This document shows positions 35,957 to 45,860 of a stretch of 64,000 nt of DNA, piece by piece. Both the position numbers and the translations under genes were made by a program. Origin of the DNA: Alphaproteobacteria bacterium (GTDB taxonomy: Bacteria; Pseudomonadota; Alphaproteobacteria; SHVP01); contig VGES01000017.1 of NCBI GenBank assembly GCA_016869765.1, positions 1 to 64,000 on the forward strand. The letters run 5' to 3'. Positions within the stretch are counted from its first letter, which is position 1. Each line of letters begins with the position of its first letter. The notes beneath the pieces were generated by a model. That model saw only the letters and a list, made by a program, of their open reading frames with translations. It ran no database searches and was not told where the DNA came from.

Positions 35957-36910
35957 ATGAACAGATTGGCAATAGGGCTCGGTCTTGTTGCCGGCCTTTG
36001 GGCGGGGAGCGCGGCCATCGCCCACGACGGGCTTCCCATTGGCGATGGCAAGATCGCGCGCGAGCCGCGGGTCGGCCACGTTTTCGTCTGTGAGACTCGC
36101 TTTGGCGGTGGGGGGGCCCAGCGGGTCGGGCCCTGGGTGCGCGAAGGCTTCTGGTTCGCCGGCGAAAAGATCGCCGTGCGCGGCAACGTCCCATGGCCCA
36201 ACGCGCGGTTCTCGATCGCGGTCGAAGGGCGGGATCGCGTCATCCGCGCCAACAACCTGCCGAACCATGCGTCAGGGCAATTTCCGGTGCGGGCCGACGA
36301 CCCGGCGTACGCCTATGACCGCAACCCGAACACTATCCGTGAACAGGGAATCGTTTGGCGCCTGCCGGCGCAGCCCGTGCCCGCCGCTCACCCCACGTGC
36401 GTACCGATGGGCCAGATCGGAATCGCGCTCTCGGGCGTCGCGATTTACAACGCGCTCGACGGGCTTGGGCGGGACGCCCCGGCCTACGAGATTCAAGACG
36501 CCTGCGGAGGCCATCCCGAGCGTTCCGGGCAGTATCACTACCACGATCTGTCGCCCTGTCTCGACGATCGCGAGGGCAAGGCCGGACGGCACAGTGCACT
36601 CCTCGGTTACGCGCTCGATGGTTTCGGGATTTTCGGGCCCGTCGGCGACGACGGGAAGGAGGTCGGCAACGCCGCACTCGATGCCTGCCATGGACACGTC
36701 CACGAGGTGCCGTGGGACGGGCGTCGCGTGACGATCTACCACTACCACTTCACGCGTGAATACCCCTACACGCTCGGCTGTTTTCGTGGCGCGGTCGATC
36801 GCACGCTTTTTGCAGGCGGCGGGGGTGCTGGCGGCGGCCCGCCGAACGGTCAGCGTCCACCCGGTCCGCCGCCCGGTGGCGGTCGGCCGGCCGGGCCGCC
36901 TCCGCGCTAG
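35957..36910 (+). CDS. Exported YHYH-domain protein with Gly/Pro-rich tail
   Basis: 317 residues. The signal peptide is residues 1-22 (cleavage near AIAHDG). The domain is the YHYH family: QYHYHDLSPC (motif at 193-196), LLGYALDGFGIFGP, then CHGHVHEVP. A second YHYH occurs at 261-264, in TIYHYHFTREYPYTLGC. The last 30 residues are almost only Gly, Pro and Arg, a low-complexity tail. His-rich motifs suggest metal binding; the function of the family is unknown. Divergent from msrA. Confidence 0.82.
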   Translation: MNRLAIGLGLVAGLWAGSAAIAHDGLPIGDGKIAREPRVGHVFVCETRFGGGGAQRVGPWVREGFWFAGEKIAVRGNVPWPNARFSIAVEGRDRVIRANNLPNHASGQFPVRADDPAYAYDRNPNTIREQGIVWRLPAQPVPAAHPTCVPMGQIGIALSGVAIYNALDGLGRDAPAYEIQDACGGHPERSGQYHYHDLSPCLDDREGKAGRHSALLGYALDGFGIFGPVGDDGKEVGNAALDACHGHVHEVPWDGRRVTIYHYHFTREYPYTLGCFRGAVDRTLFAGGGGAGGGPPNGQRPPGPPPGGGRPAGPPPR

Positions 36911-36986
36911 GCGACCTCGCGGAGAACGACCGCCGTTGACGATCCCCTGGGCGGTCATCATGGTTCCCAGAATCGGAGTACGCGCG

Positions 36987-37607
36987 ATGATGACCATGCG
37001 CTTCCCGGCGACGCTCCTCTGGCTCGCGTTCCTCTTCGCTTCGTCGCCCCTCCTTGCTCAGGGCACACGTCAGGTGTTGGTGACCACCAACGGTTGGCAT
37101 AGCGGCATTGTCATCGCCCGGGACGACCTACCGGGAAACGCGATCCCGGAGACCGAGGATTTCCCGGAGGCTGCTTTCTACGAGTTCGGCTGGGGCGACG
37201 CCGACTACTACCCGGCACCGCGCCCGACCCTGGGGCTAGCGCTCGGCACGGTGCTACCGGGACCGGCGGTGCTACACATGTCCGGGTTGCCTGCTCATCC
37301 GAGCGAGGTCTTCGTCAAGGTCACGGTGCTCCGGCTTGATCTCGATTCCGAGCAATTCGCGAAGCTGGTTGGCTATCTCGCCGACAGTTTCCAGCGCGAT
37401 GGCGCGGCGCGCGTCGCCTCGAGCGCCAAGGGGCTTTACAGCTTCAGCGCCTTCTACCCAGCGACCGGTGCGTTTCACCTGTTCAACACCTGCAACACGT
37501 GGACCGTTCGGGCGCTCGCGTCGGCTGGCCTGCCCATCGAAGCGAGTGGCGTGCAGACCGCCGATGAATTGCTGCGACGGGTACGGCCGTTCGCCGTGGC
37601 GCCCTAG
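36987..37607 (+). CDS. DUF2459 family protein, exported
   Basis: 206 residues from the ATG at 36987, 9 bases after CGGAG; earlier in-frame starts (36960 and inside the YHYH gene) have no better site. A signal peptide follows (LLWLAFLFASSPLLAQ). The family pattern includes TTNGWHSGIVIARDDLP, YEFGWGDADYYPA and FNTCNTWTVRALASAGLP, in which His and Cys could form a protease-like pair (inference). It starts 76 bases after the YHYH gene. Confidence 0.78.
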   Translation: MMTMRFPATLLWLAFLFASSPLLAQGTRQVLVTTNGWHSGIVIARDDLPGNAIPETEDFPEAAFYEFGWGDADYYPAPRPTLGLALGTVLPGPAVLHMSGLPAHPSEVFVKVTVLRLDLDSEQFAKLVGYLADSFQRDGAARVASSAKGLYSFSAFYPATGAFHLFNTCNTWTVRALASAGLPIEASGVQTADELLRRVRPFAVAP

Positions 37608-37619
37608 GGCGCCACCAGA

Positions 37620-38426
37620 CTAAGACGCGAACCCGCGGAGAAACCCGACGACATGCTGGGCGTACTCTGCGGCGCACACCCGCGGGGCTGTGTGTCCGCC
37701 GGTGGGCAGGCGAACGAACCGGGCGCCGGCAATGCCGGCCGCCAACTCCTCCTGGTAGTGGATTGGCGTCACCATGTCATCGGCCGCCCCGATAACGAAC
37801 GTTGGGCAATGGATATCGCGGAGGTGCGCCCGGCCGTCGAAACTCATGAATGCGGCGATGCGCTGCTCCAGAATCCATTGGTCGTCGACGTTGGCGGGTA
37901 GGCGCTCGGCCGCCGCGAGTTGCTCGGCGTGACGGCTCACCCACCACGGCGGATAGAGCACGTTGTTGACGGCATGGCGGTAGGCGTTGAAGCCGGCGGC
38001 GCGCAACAACGCAAGCCGCGTCGCGAACGTACGATCGATATAGGGATCGGGTCCTGCCCACGTCGAACTCAAGACCAGGGCGCGCAGGCGCTCGGGGTGG
38101 CGGCGCGCGATCATCTGGCCAATGGCGCCGCCAGCCGAATGGCCGGCGTAGAGCACCTGGTTCAGACCGGCCGCTGTCATAAAGGCGACAACGTCGGCGA
38201 CGATCGAGTCGAGCGTCACTGGTTGGCGTGTCCGCGGGTTGGCACCGCAACCGCGGTGATCGAGGGCATAGGTGCGAAAATGCGGGCTGAGCAAAGCCAA
38301 TTGCTCGGTCCAGAACACAGCATCGCCGCCCAATCCCGGCACGAGCAGGAGCGCAGGGCCGGCGCCCGCTTCGAGGTAATGAAACGGCTCGCCACTGACG
38401 GTGACGGATTTCTTCTCCAGCGCCAT
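37620..38426 (-). CDS. Alpha/beta hydrolase (RutD/3-oxoadipate-lactonase-like)
   Basis: 268 residues, typical for the family. The oxyanion region is LLLVPGLGGDAVFW, the nucleophile elbow GHSAGG, the acid probably in IGAADDMVTP, the His in PTGGHTAP. Such enzymes hydrolyse lactones, aminoacrylate or simple esters. Its ATG directly abuts the stop of the upstream cupin gene, so the two are translated together and probably serve one pathway. Confidence 0.85.
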   Translation of the reverse strand: MALEKKSVTVSGEPFHYLEAGAGPALLLVPGLGGDAVFWTEQLALLSPHFRTYALDHRGCGANPRTRQPVTLDSIVADVVAFMTAAGLNQVLYAGHSAGGAIGQMIARRHPERLRALVLSSTWAGPDPYIDRTFATRLALLRAAGFNAYRHAVNNVLYPPWWVSRHAEQLAAAERLPANVDDQWILEQRIAAFMSFDGRAHLRDIHCPTFVIGAADDMVTPIHYQEELAAGIAGARFVRLPTGGHTAPRVCAAEYAQHVVGFLRGFAS

Positions 38427-38930
38427 TCAGCGGTCGCCGCCGAAATAGGTGAGCCCTGAGGCCGCGGCGAGCGCACTCGAGTCGGTCGGTCGCTCGAAGG
38501 GCGAAGGTGCGGGCTCTCCCGGCCGACGGGGCCGTCCCACCTGGTCGAAGAACTTCTCGGCGCCGGGCGGGGTCTGGAGCCACAGCATGGTGAGCGGCTG
38601 GTCGGCATCGTTGACCACCGAATGGCGGACTCCGGGGCCGATCAGGCATGCGGTGCGGGGCGCGAAGGCGCGCTCTTGGCCGTCATACACCAACCGGCCC
38701 GCACCCTCGATGCACACCAACATCTCGACGAGGTCGGTGTGCAGATGTTCGCGAATGTGCGAATGCGGTGCGATCGTCTGAAAGCCCTGGACGAAACCGT
38801 CAAAGCCGGTGAGCGCAGGCGACAGGCCCACCTCGATGAAACCGTTGGCCGGCCGTGGTTGCCAGAACGATTGGCCGCCGTCGGGCGCCACCACCACGAC
38901 GCGTCCCGCCATCGCTGCGTTGCTCGCCAT
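38427..38930 (-). CDS. Cupin domain protein
   Basis: 167 residues. Motif 1 is HSHIREHLHTDLVEMLVCIE, with His, His and Glu in metal-binding spacing. Motif 2 is GPGVRHSVVN. The protein is a single barrel with a Pro-rich C-terminal extension (RRPGEPAPSPFERP). It is transcribed before the hydrolase, with no bases between stop and start. It may be a metal dioxygenase or isomerase acting ahead of the hydrolase (inference). Confidence 0.82.
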   Translation of the reverse strand: MASNAAMAGRVVVVAPDGGQSFWQPRPANGFIEVGLSPALTGFDGFVQGFQTIAPHSHIREHLHTDLVEMLVCIEGAGRLVYDGQERAFAPRTACLIGPGVRHSVVNDADQPLTMLWLQTPPGAEKFFDQVGRPRRPGEPAPSPFERPTDSSALAAASGLTYFGGDR

Positions 38931-39032
38931 CGCGCGCTCCCTCGCTGCTCGGGCCTTAGCCTAGCATGGGCGCGGGTGGCGAGGTTTGGGCTGCCGCCAC
39001 AGGTTGGTTATGCTGACGTCCCTAGGAAGCCC

Positions 39033-39962
39033 ATGACCGACGAGTTTCCCACCGATGCCATCGACGTGACGTTGCGCTACGTCGCGGCCCTGCTCGCGTG
39101 CGGTTTCATCATCGTTGGCGTCAAGAAATGGCTGCCCATGGCTGAGGCGCGACGCGCGGTGTTGGTGTCGTTGTGGCCGCGCTTCGCTGTCTGGGTCCTG
39201 GCGGCATTCTTGTTCTTGTCGGGTACGGGCTTCGGGCTGTTGTTGCTCGGCGCAGCCCTCGCGGTGCTCGGCTGGCAGGCGGCGCGGGAAGTGGCCGCGG
39301 TCGCGCGTTCGGCAGCGTTGGCCGCCGACGGCCGGCTTTCCTCGATCGCGGCCGCCGCGATCGTACTCGCGGCGCTCGTCGCCGGGGGACGCGGCCTGAC
39401 CGGAGCGCTGATCGTGGCGCTCCTCGGCGCCGCGGCCGCCGGCATCGTGCGGACCCGCGAAGACTCGGCGGCGACGTTCGCCGCGATCGCCGGCAAGGTG
39501 TTCAGCATTCTCTACGTCGCGGTACCGCTCGGCCTGTTGGTGCTGCTCCGCGGGCGCGCCGATGGATTCGCGACCGTGGCCTGGTTGCTCCTGGTCGTCA
39601 TCCTCACCGACCTCCTCGGCACGCTCGGCGACCTCGTGTTCGGGCGGGCCCCCGTGACCCCGCGTCTGCTGCCCGGGCGCAGCGTCGCCGGGCTGATCGC
39701 GGCATTCGTTGGCGCCCTGCTCGGGGGAATCCTCATGCACGGCGCGATCCTCGGCGCGCCGCTGGCGCTCTTTGTCCTCGGCTCACTGTTCGTCGGCGCC
39801 GCCGTCGTGCTCGGTGATGCCCTCGCCGCCGCCCTCAAGCGCTCGGCCAACGTCGCGACCTTCGGCCGCGCGCTGGCTGCCTCCGGCGGTGTTATGGACC
39901 GGATCGGCGGCTTGCTCGTGGCTGCGCCGGTCGCCTACGGCATCGTCGCTCTGATGCACTGA
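39033..39962 (+). CDS. CdsA-like integral membrane CTP-transferase homologue with altered signature
   Basis: 309 residues with about eight membrane helices, from the ATG after AGGAAG; a longer upstream frame overlaps the cupin gene antisense and was rejected. The region ALKRSANVATFGRA, SGGVMDRIGGLL lines up with the phosphatidate cytidylyltransferase signature. KD is replaced by TF, the His of HGG by Ser, and the final Asp of DRxD by Gly, so catalysis by the standard route is doubtful. The helix HDAI-type ends are missing. It could act on another lipid or be inactive. Confidence 0.6.
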   Translation: MTDEFPTDAIDVTLRYVAALLACGFIIVGVKKWLPMAEARRAVLVSLWPRFAVWVLAAFLFLSGTGFGLLLLGAALAVLGWQAAREVAAVARSAALAADGRLSSIAAAAIVLAALVAGGRGLTGALIVALLGAAAAGIVRTREDSAATFAAIAGKVFSILYVAVPLGLLVLLRGRADGFATVAWLLLVVILTDLLGTLGDLVFGRAPVTPRLLPGRSVAGLIAAFVGALLGGILMHGAILGAPLALFVLGSLFVGAAVVLGDALAAALKRSANVATFGRALAASGGVMDRIGGLLVAAPVAYGIVALMH

Positions 39963-39974
39963 GCGCCGTGACGT

Positions 39975-41210
<1,236 letters not shown>

Positions 41211-41299
41211 ACCAAACCTTATGCACGGATCAGGCGCAAAATTGTGGCGGCCGTTTGAGCTGGGTTTGTGCTCCAATAACCCGTTCGAAGGAGGGGTCC

Positions 41300-42226
41300 A
41301 TGACGCCGGTACGTGAAATCGCCCGCGGGCTCCAGTTTCCCGAGGGTCCGATCGCCATGCCCGATGGCACGTTCCTGGTTGTCGAGATCGCCCGCGAGAC
41401 CCTGACGCGCGTTCTTCCCGATGGTCGCACGGAGGTCGTGGCGACGCCCGGCGGGGGGCCGAACGGCGCCGCCATCGGTCCGGATGGCGCCTGCTACGTG
41501 TGCAACAACGGCGGTTTCGAGTGGGTGCGGCATGCCGGCCGCGGGCCGATGCCTTCGGGCCAGGCCAAGAACTATTCGGGCGGCCGCATCGAGCGGATCG
41601 ATCTGAGGACGGGCAAGGTCGAGGTGCTGTATTCCCGTAGCGATCAGGCGCCGCTCAAGGGGCCCAACGACCTCGCGTTCGACTCCCACGGCGGCTTTTG
41701 GTTCACCGATCTCGGAAAGTCGCGGGCGCGCGACATGGATCGCGGCGCGGTGTGCTACGCCACGGCCGACGGGCGCACGATCAAAGAGGTGATCCAGCCG
41801 CTGTTCATGCCGAACGGCATTGGTCTGTCGCCCAACGAAGATCGCCTTTACGTCGCCGAGACACCGACAGGTCGCGTCTGGGCCTGGGACGTGGTGGCGC
41901 CGGGCGAGATCCGGCGCAAACCCGCGCCCGCGGTCCACGGCGCCGATCTTCTGCTGGGGTTGCCCGGCTACCAGATGTTCGATTCGATGGCCGTCGATTC
42001 GGCGGGCAACGTGTGTGTCGCCACGCTTCATACCGGAGCGATCACCGTGATCGCGCCCGATGCCAGCGGCTACACGCAGGTACCGCTTCCCGATCCGACC
42101 ACGACCAACATCTGTTTCGGCGGCCCGGGCCTCACCACGGCCTACGCGACACTCTCCTCGAGCGGAACGTTGGTCGCCTTCGATTGGCCACGGCCCGGCG
42201 CACCGCTGCCTTATTTGAATCGCTGA
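41300..42226 (+). CDS. SMP-30/gluconolactonase family protein
   Basis: 308 residues from the ATG after AAGGAGGGGT. It forms a six-bladed propeller lactonase: the metal Glu in LQFPEGPI, the Asn in GPNDLAFDSHGGFWFTD, and the Asp in MFDSMAVDSAGN. Such enzymes open sugar or other lactones with a divalent metal. No signal peptide is seen. It is divergent from rtcB and lies about 200 bases ahead of the second luciferase-like gene. Confidence 0.88.
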   Translation: MTPVREIARGLQFPEGPIAMPDGTFLVVEIARETLTRVLPDGRTEVVATPGGGPNGAAIGPDGACYVCNNGGFEWVRHAGRGPMPSGQAKNYSGGRIERIDLRTGKVEVLYSRSDQAPLKGPNDLAFDSHGGFWFTDLGKSRARDMDRGAVCYATADGRTIKEVIQPLFMPNGIGLSPNEDRLYVAETPTGRVWAWDVVAPGEIRRKPAPAVHGADLLLGLPGYQMFDSMAVDSAGNVCVATLHTGAITVIAPDASGYTQVPLPDPTTTNICFGGPGLTTAYATLSSSGTLVAFDWPRPGAPLPYLNR

Positions 42227-42251
42227 AGCGCGCGGCCGCGGGCTTCGACGC

Positions 42252-42335
42252 TCAGGCGCGTCCGAGCGGCAGCAGGCGTTGCCCGAGCAACCGACCGAAC
42301 GTCAGCGCCGGGGTGAGGTCCAATGGTTGTTTCAT
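42252..42335 (-). CDS. Possible 27-residue small ORF
   Basis: On the minus strand GGAGG is followed three bases later by ATG and 27 codons beginning MKQPLDLTPALTFGRLLGQR, then TGA. It fills most of the gap between the lactonase and the LLM gene and runs against both. No family recognised. The ribosome site is strong though close. It may also be the surviving start of a lost gene. Confidence 0.3.
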   Translation of the reverse strand: MKQPLDLTPALTFGRLLGQRLLPLGRA

Positions 42336-42422
42336 GGTCCTCCATTGCGTCCGATCACCATAGCGCAGAGGTGCGCGTCGGGCGCCAGTCCGCTAGGCTC
42401 AGGCCACTGGGGAGGCGTAGCG

Positions 42423-43541
42423 ATGAAGTTCGCGTTCTTTCACCTGATGCCCTACACGCACACGACCGTCGAGCCGCAGGATTGGCCGGTGGCCAACAAA
42501 GCGTTCGACCCGGAGAAGGGCACCGAGCTCTACAAGACGTATCTCGACACGCTGGTCTATGCCGAGGAGTGCGGCTTCGACTGGATCGGCTGCAACGAAC
42601 ATCACATGAGCCCGTTTGGCCTGATGTCGAACCCGAACATCATCGGCGCGGCGCTCATCCCGCGAACCTCGAAGGCGAAACTGGCGATCGTCGGCAACCT
42701 GATCCCGTTGGTGAACCCGATCCGAGTCGCCGAAGAGTACGCCATGCTGGATGTGATGTCGGGCGGGCGGCTCCTGGCCGGCATGCTGCGGGGCATCCCG
42801 CACGAGTACGTCGCCTACAACATCGCAGGCGACGAATCCCGCGGCCGGTTGATCGAGGCGATGGCTCTCATCCGTAAAGCGTGGACCGAGCCCGAACCGT
42901 TCGGCTGGGAGGGCGAGTACTATCAGTTCCGTGCCGTCTCGATCTGGCCACGGCCGCGGCAACGTCCGCATCCGCCGATCATCATGTCGGGTTCGAACGA
43001 GGCTTCGGCGCGACTGGCGGGCGAGATGGGGGCGACGCTCGGCATTGCCGCCGTCAGCGACCTCAAGGGCGCCAAGAAACAAATCGAAGCCTACAAGGAC
43101 GCTGCACGATCGGCTGGCTGGGAGCCCAAGCCTGAGAACGTCTTGATCGGCATGATTTGCCACGTCGCGGAATCTTCGAGCCAAGCCAAGGAAGAACTCG
43201 AATCCGGTCGGCAATATTTCCAGAAGGTGCTGACCGGCGGCGTACGCACGGCGCAACGGCTCGTGTTGCAGAAAACGCGCTATTACGCTGCCGAAGACAT
43301 GGTCGAGTTCAAGGACGTGCGCATCAGGTTCGGTGCGACGGTGCAGGAGCAACTCGACAACGGCACCATGTTGTGCGGCACGCCTGAAGAGGTGGTCGAA
43401 CAGATCAAAGCGCAGCATGCCGAGCTCGGCTACGGCGTGCTCAACGTCAATATGAAGATCGGCAACCTGCCGGACGCAGCGATCCTCAAGGGGATGAAGC
43501 TGTTTTCCCAGCGGGTGATGCCGAAGGTCCGGAATTTGTAG
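42423..43541 (+). CDS. LLM class flavin-dependent oxidoreductase, paralogue 2
   Basis: 372 residues from the ATG at 42423, after GGAGGCGTAGCG. It has the same motif order as the gene at 17747: MKFAFFHLMPYTHT, NEHHMSPFGLMSNPN, RVAEEYAMLDVMSGGRL, PEPFGWEGEYYQFRAVSIWP and the ending LFSQRVMPKVRNL. It is a flavin-dependent monooxygenase of the luciferase barrel. It sits before a quinone oxidoreductase and a DUF1330 protein on the same strand, perhaps a redox cluster. Confidence 0.88.
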   Translation: MKFAFFHLMPYTHTTVEPQDWPVANKAFDPEKGTELYKTYLDTLVYAEECGFDWIGCNEHHMSPFGLMSNPNIIGAALIPRTSKAKLAIVGNLIPLVNPIRVAEEYAMLDVMSGGRLLAGMLRGIPHEYVAYNIAGDESRGRLIEAMALIRKAWTEPEPFGWEGEYYQFRAVSIWPRPRQRPHPPIIMSGSNEASARLAGEMGATLGIAAVSDLKGAKKQIEAYKDAARSAGWEPKPENVLIGMICHVAESSSQAKEELESGRQYFQKVLTGGVRTAQRLVLQKTRYYAAEDMVEFKDVRIRFGATVQEQLDNGTMLCGTPEEVVEQIKAQHAELGYGVLNVNMKIGNLPDAAILKGMKLFSQRVMPKVRNL

Positions 43542-43564
43542 TTTGGTGGCGCAAATTCCTCCCG

Positions 43565-43635
43565 ACCGGGGAGGGGTGAGGAGGGGAGGGCCATACCTCC
43601 GCTCACGTCGTTCGCAGCTCGCCCCGCGTGGGGCG
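43565..43635. repeat. Degenerate GAGGGG-rich intergenic repeat
   Basis: GAGGGGTGAGGAGGGGAGGG, then CTCCGCTCACGTCG, then CCCCGCGTGGGGCG. It is related in composition to the palindromic repeats elsewhere in the window but lacks their perfect hairpin. It lies between the LLM gene and the quinone oxidoreductase. Confidence 0.5.
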
Positions 43636-43666
43636 AGGATCAGAAAGGTTCAGGAAAAAAGACGTC

Positions 43667-44632
43667 ATGACCAAAGCCCAAGTCCTGTACAAAGCGGGCC
43701 CGCCCGATTCCTTCAAATGGGAGGATCGTGAGGTTGGGCAGCCCGCCGCGGGCCAAGTGCGGCTCAAGCACACTGCGATCGGTCTCAACTTCGCCGAGAC
43801 CCAAGTGCGCAAGGGCCTGAGGCCCTATCCGTTGCCAGGCGTGATCGGCGGCGAGGGCGCGGGCGTCATCACCGCCGTCGGCCAGGGCGTATCGGGCTTC
43901 AGGGTGGGCGATCGTGTCGCCTATTTCGGCCCGCAGGGCTCGTACGCCGAGGAGCGACTGATCCCGGCCGACGCGCTCTACCTGTTGCCCAAGGGCGTCT
44001 CCGACGAAGTCGCCGCCACCAGCATGCTCAAGGGCGCAACCGCGCACTATCTCGTGCATCGCACGTTCCCGGTGAAGAAGGGGCACGTCGTGCTCTATCA
44101 CGCGGCCGCGGGTGGTGTCGGCCTGATCGCCTGTCAATGGGCCAAGCACTACGGCGCCACCGTGATCGGCACCGTGAGCAGCGAGGATAAGGTCGCGGTC
44201 GCCAAGAGCCACGGCTGCGATCACGTCATCAACTACAAGGACGGCAAGTTCGCCGATCAGGTGAAAGCGTTGACCGGTGGACGCGGTGCCAATGTCGTCT
44301 TCGACGCGGTCGGCGTCACGACCTGGGACGAGTCGATCAAGTCGACGGCGGTGTTCGGCATGATCGTGCTGTTCGGCAATCCGTCGGGCGACGTGACGCC
44401 GGAGCAATACGCGCGCATCCCGCTCGACCGCTACTTCATCCACCCGACGCTGCCCGCCTACATGGCCAAGAGGGAGGATCGCGACAAGGCGATCCACGAT
44501 CTTCTGTCGGCTATCGACAAGGGAATCCTCAAGGTCGAGGTACGCCAACGCTACCCGTTGAAAGATGCGGCGCGTGCCCACACCGACCTCGAAGCGCGCC
44601 GAACCATCGGCGCTTCCGTCCTCGTGCCCTAA
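43667..44632 (+). CDS. NADPH:quinone oxidoreductase (zinc-free MDR family)
   Basis: 321 residues from the ATG at 43667. The QOR pattern includes AIGLNFAETQVRKGLRPYPL, GGEGAGVITAVGQGV and VGDRVAYFGPQGSYAEE. The NADPH-binding loop is YHAAAGGVGLIACQWAK. The structural and catalytic zinc ligands of alcohol dehydrogenases are absent, as expected for QOR. It reduces quinones or enones with NADPH. The DUF1330 gene begins 12 bases downstream. Confidence 0.9.
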   Translation: MTKAQVLYKAGPPDSFKWEDREVGQPAAGQVRLKHTAIGLNFAETQVRKGLRPYPLPGVIGGEGAGVITAVGQGVSGFRVGDRVAYFGPQGSYAEERLIPADALYLLPKGVSDEVAATSMLKGATAHYLVHRTFPVKKGHVVLYHAAAGGVGLIACQWAKHYGATVIGTVSSEDKVAVAKSHGCDHVINYKDGKFADQVKALTGGRGANVVFDAVGVTTWDESIKSTAVFGMIVLFGNPSGDVTPEQYARIPLDRYFIHPTLPAYMAKREDRDKAIHDLLSAIDKGILKVEVRQRYPLKDAARAHTDLEARRTIGASVLVP

Positions 44633-44644
44633 GGGGAGGCTTCC

Positions 44645-45265
44645 ATGCCGGCCGGCTATCTGTTCGTCAACGGAGCGTTCTGGGACAACGATAAGCGCGA
44701 CCGGTACTCGAAGGCGTTGCCGCCGATCTACAAGCAGTTCGGCGGCCACTACATCGCTTACGGTGGGCCGATCGAGGTCATCGAAGGCGTGTGGGCGCCG
44801 CGCGGATCGCTGATCGCGCAATTCGACTCGCCCGAACTGGTCGAACGCTTCTGGTGGTGCCCGGAGTACCGTGCGGCAGCCACCATTCGCCAGGGCGGCG
44901 GCGCCTTCACGGTTCTCAAGCTGGATGGGCGGTTACCAGCGATGCGCCCACCCCAGGGCTCGGCGTTCCTGATCATGTTCGCCAAAGTCCGCGACGAGAG
45001 TGCGCTCAACCTCATTCAGGGGACGATCGAGGCGATCGCCGGCAGAGTCGGGGGCGAAACGCTGGCGGTGGCGCCGGCCAACAGCCTGCGGCCGCTCGAG
45101 GGCGCGTTCTACGACACGGCGATCCACCTCTCGCGGTGGCCGAGCATGGCGGCCCTCAAAGGATTCCTCGCCGATCCCCACTATGCCGCGCTCGCCGCCG
45201 AGCGACGAGCCCTGGGCGACATCGTGGTCCTTGCCAGACCGGCGCTCGACAACCCGCCGTTCTGA
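44645..45265 (+). CDS. Tandem DUF1330 / dimeric alpha-beta-barrel protein
   Basis: 206 residues, two copies of a unit normally of about 95 residues. The first unit runs from GYLFVNGAFWDNDKRDRY to about residue 92 (FTVLKLDG). The second runs from FLIMFAKVRDE to IVVLARPALD and is more diverged. In most DUF1330 proteins two chains pair; here the pair is fused in one chain. Function unknown. Twelve bases after the quinone oxidoreductase, likely the same transcript. Confidence 0.72.
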   Translation: MPAGYLFVNGAFWDNDKRDRYSKALPPIYKQFGGHYIAYGGPIEVIEGVWAPRGSLIAQFDSPELVERFWWCPEYRAAATIRQGGGAFTVLKLDGRLPAMRPPQGSAFLIMFAKVRDESALNLIQGTIEAIAGRVGGETLAVAPANSLRPLEGAFYDTAIHLSRWPSMAALKGFLADPHYAALAAERRALGDIVVLARPALDNPPF

Positions 45266-45356
45266 GCGCTCGACCCGGTTGCCCATGCCGCGGCGATAGG
45301 GGATAAAGAGAAAACAGTGCGCCGGGCAACGGCGCCACAGGGGACGGGGGGACCAC

Positions 45357-45860
45357 GTGGACGCGACGCTGCAGACCTTGCGGCGACTGGATCGTTGGGC
45401 CGAGATCGGCCTCTACTACCTTTCTGCGCTGCTGATCCTGCTCATCACCGGGCTGGTCATCTACACGGTGGTCGCCCGTTACTTTTTCAATGCGGCCCCG
45501 ATCTGGTCGGAAGAAGTGCCACGCGTCCTGTTCTATTGGGTGACATTTATCGCCTGCGCGGTGGCCACCAAGCGTGGCCAGAACCTTCGGGTTACGCTCG
45601 TGCTCGAACGGTTGTCGCCGACGGGCCGACTGTTGCTCGAGAATACGATGCACGTGCTCGTCATCATCATGGCGCTGCTCATCGCGTACTACAGCTGGCC
45701 GCTGGTGCGGCTCGGCATGCGAACGCACATGCTCTCGACCGGTTGGCCCAACGTCGTCGGGATCATTCCGGTCACGATCGGCTGCGTGATGATGGCGTTC
45801 TACCAGTTGGGCCTGATGGCCAAGTCGGTCGACGAGTACCGCAAGGCGCGAGCCCGCTGA
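45357..45860 (+). CDS. TRAP transporter small permease (DctQ family)
   Basis: 167 residues from a GTG. It has four membrane helices: about 20-42, 58-75, 95-117 and 140-160. The family block SEEVPRVLFYWVTFIACAVA is clear, followed by KRGQNLRV. It couples with DctM in a tripartite, Na+-driven solute importer. Its TGA overlaps the DctM ATG by one base (TGATG). Confidence 0.9.
   Translation: MDATLQTLRRLDRWAEIGLYYLSALLILLITGLVIYTVVARYFFNAAPIWSEEVPRVLFYWVTFIACAVATKRGQNLRVTLVLERLSPTGRLLLENTMHVLVIIMALLIAYYSWPLVRLGMRTHMLSTGWPNVVGIIPVTIGCVMMAFYQLGLMAKSVDEYRKARAR

Noticed and set aside
45317-45859. N-terminal extension of the DctM frame
   Set aside because: Runs through the DctQ gene out of frame; the TGATG junction fixes the DctM start at 45860.
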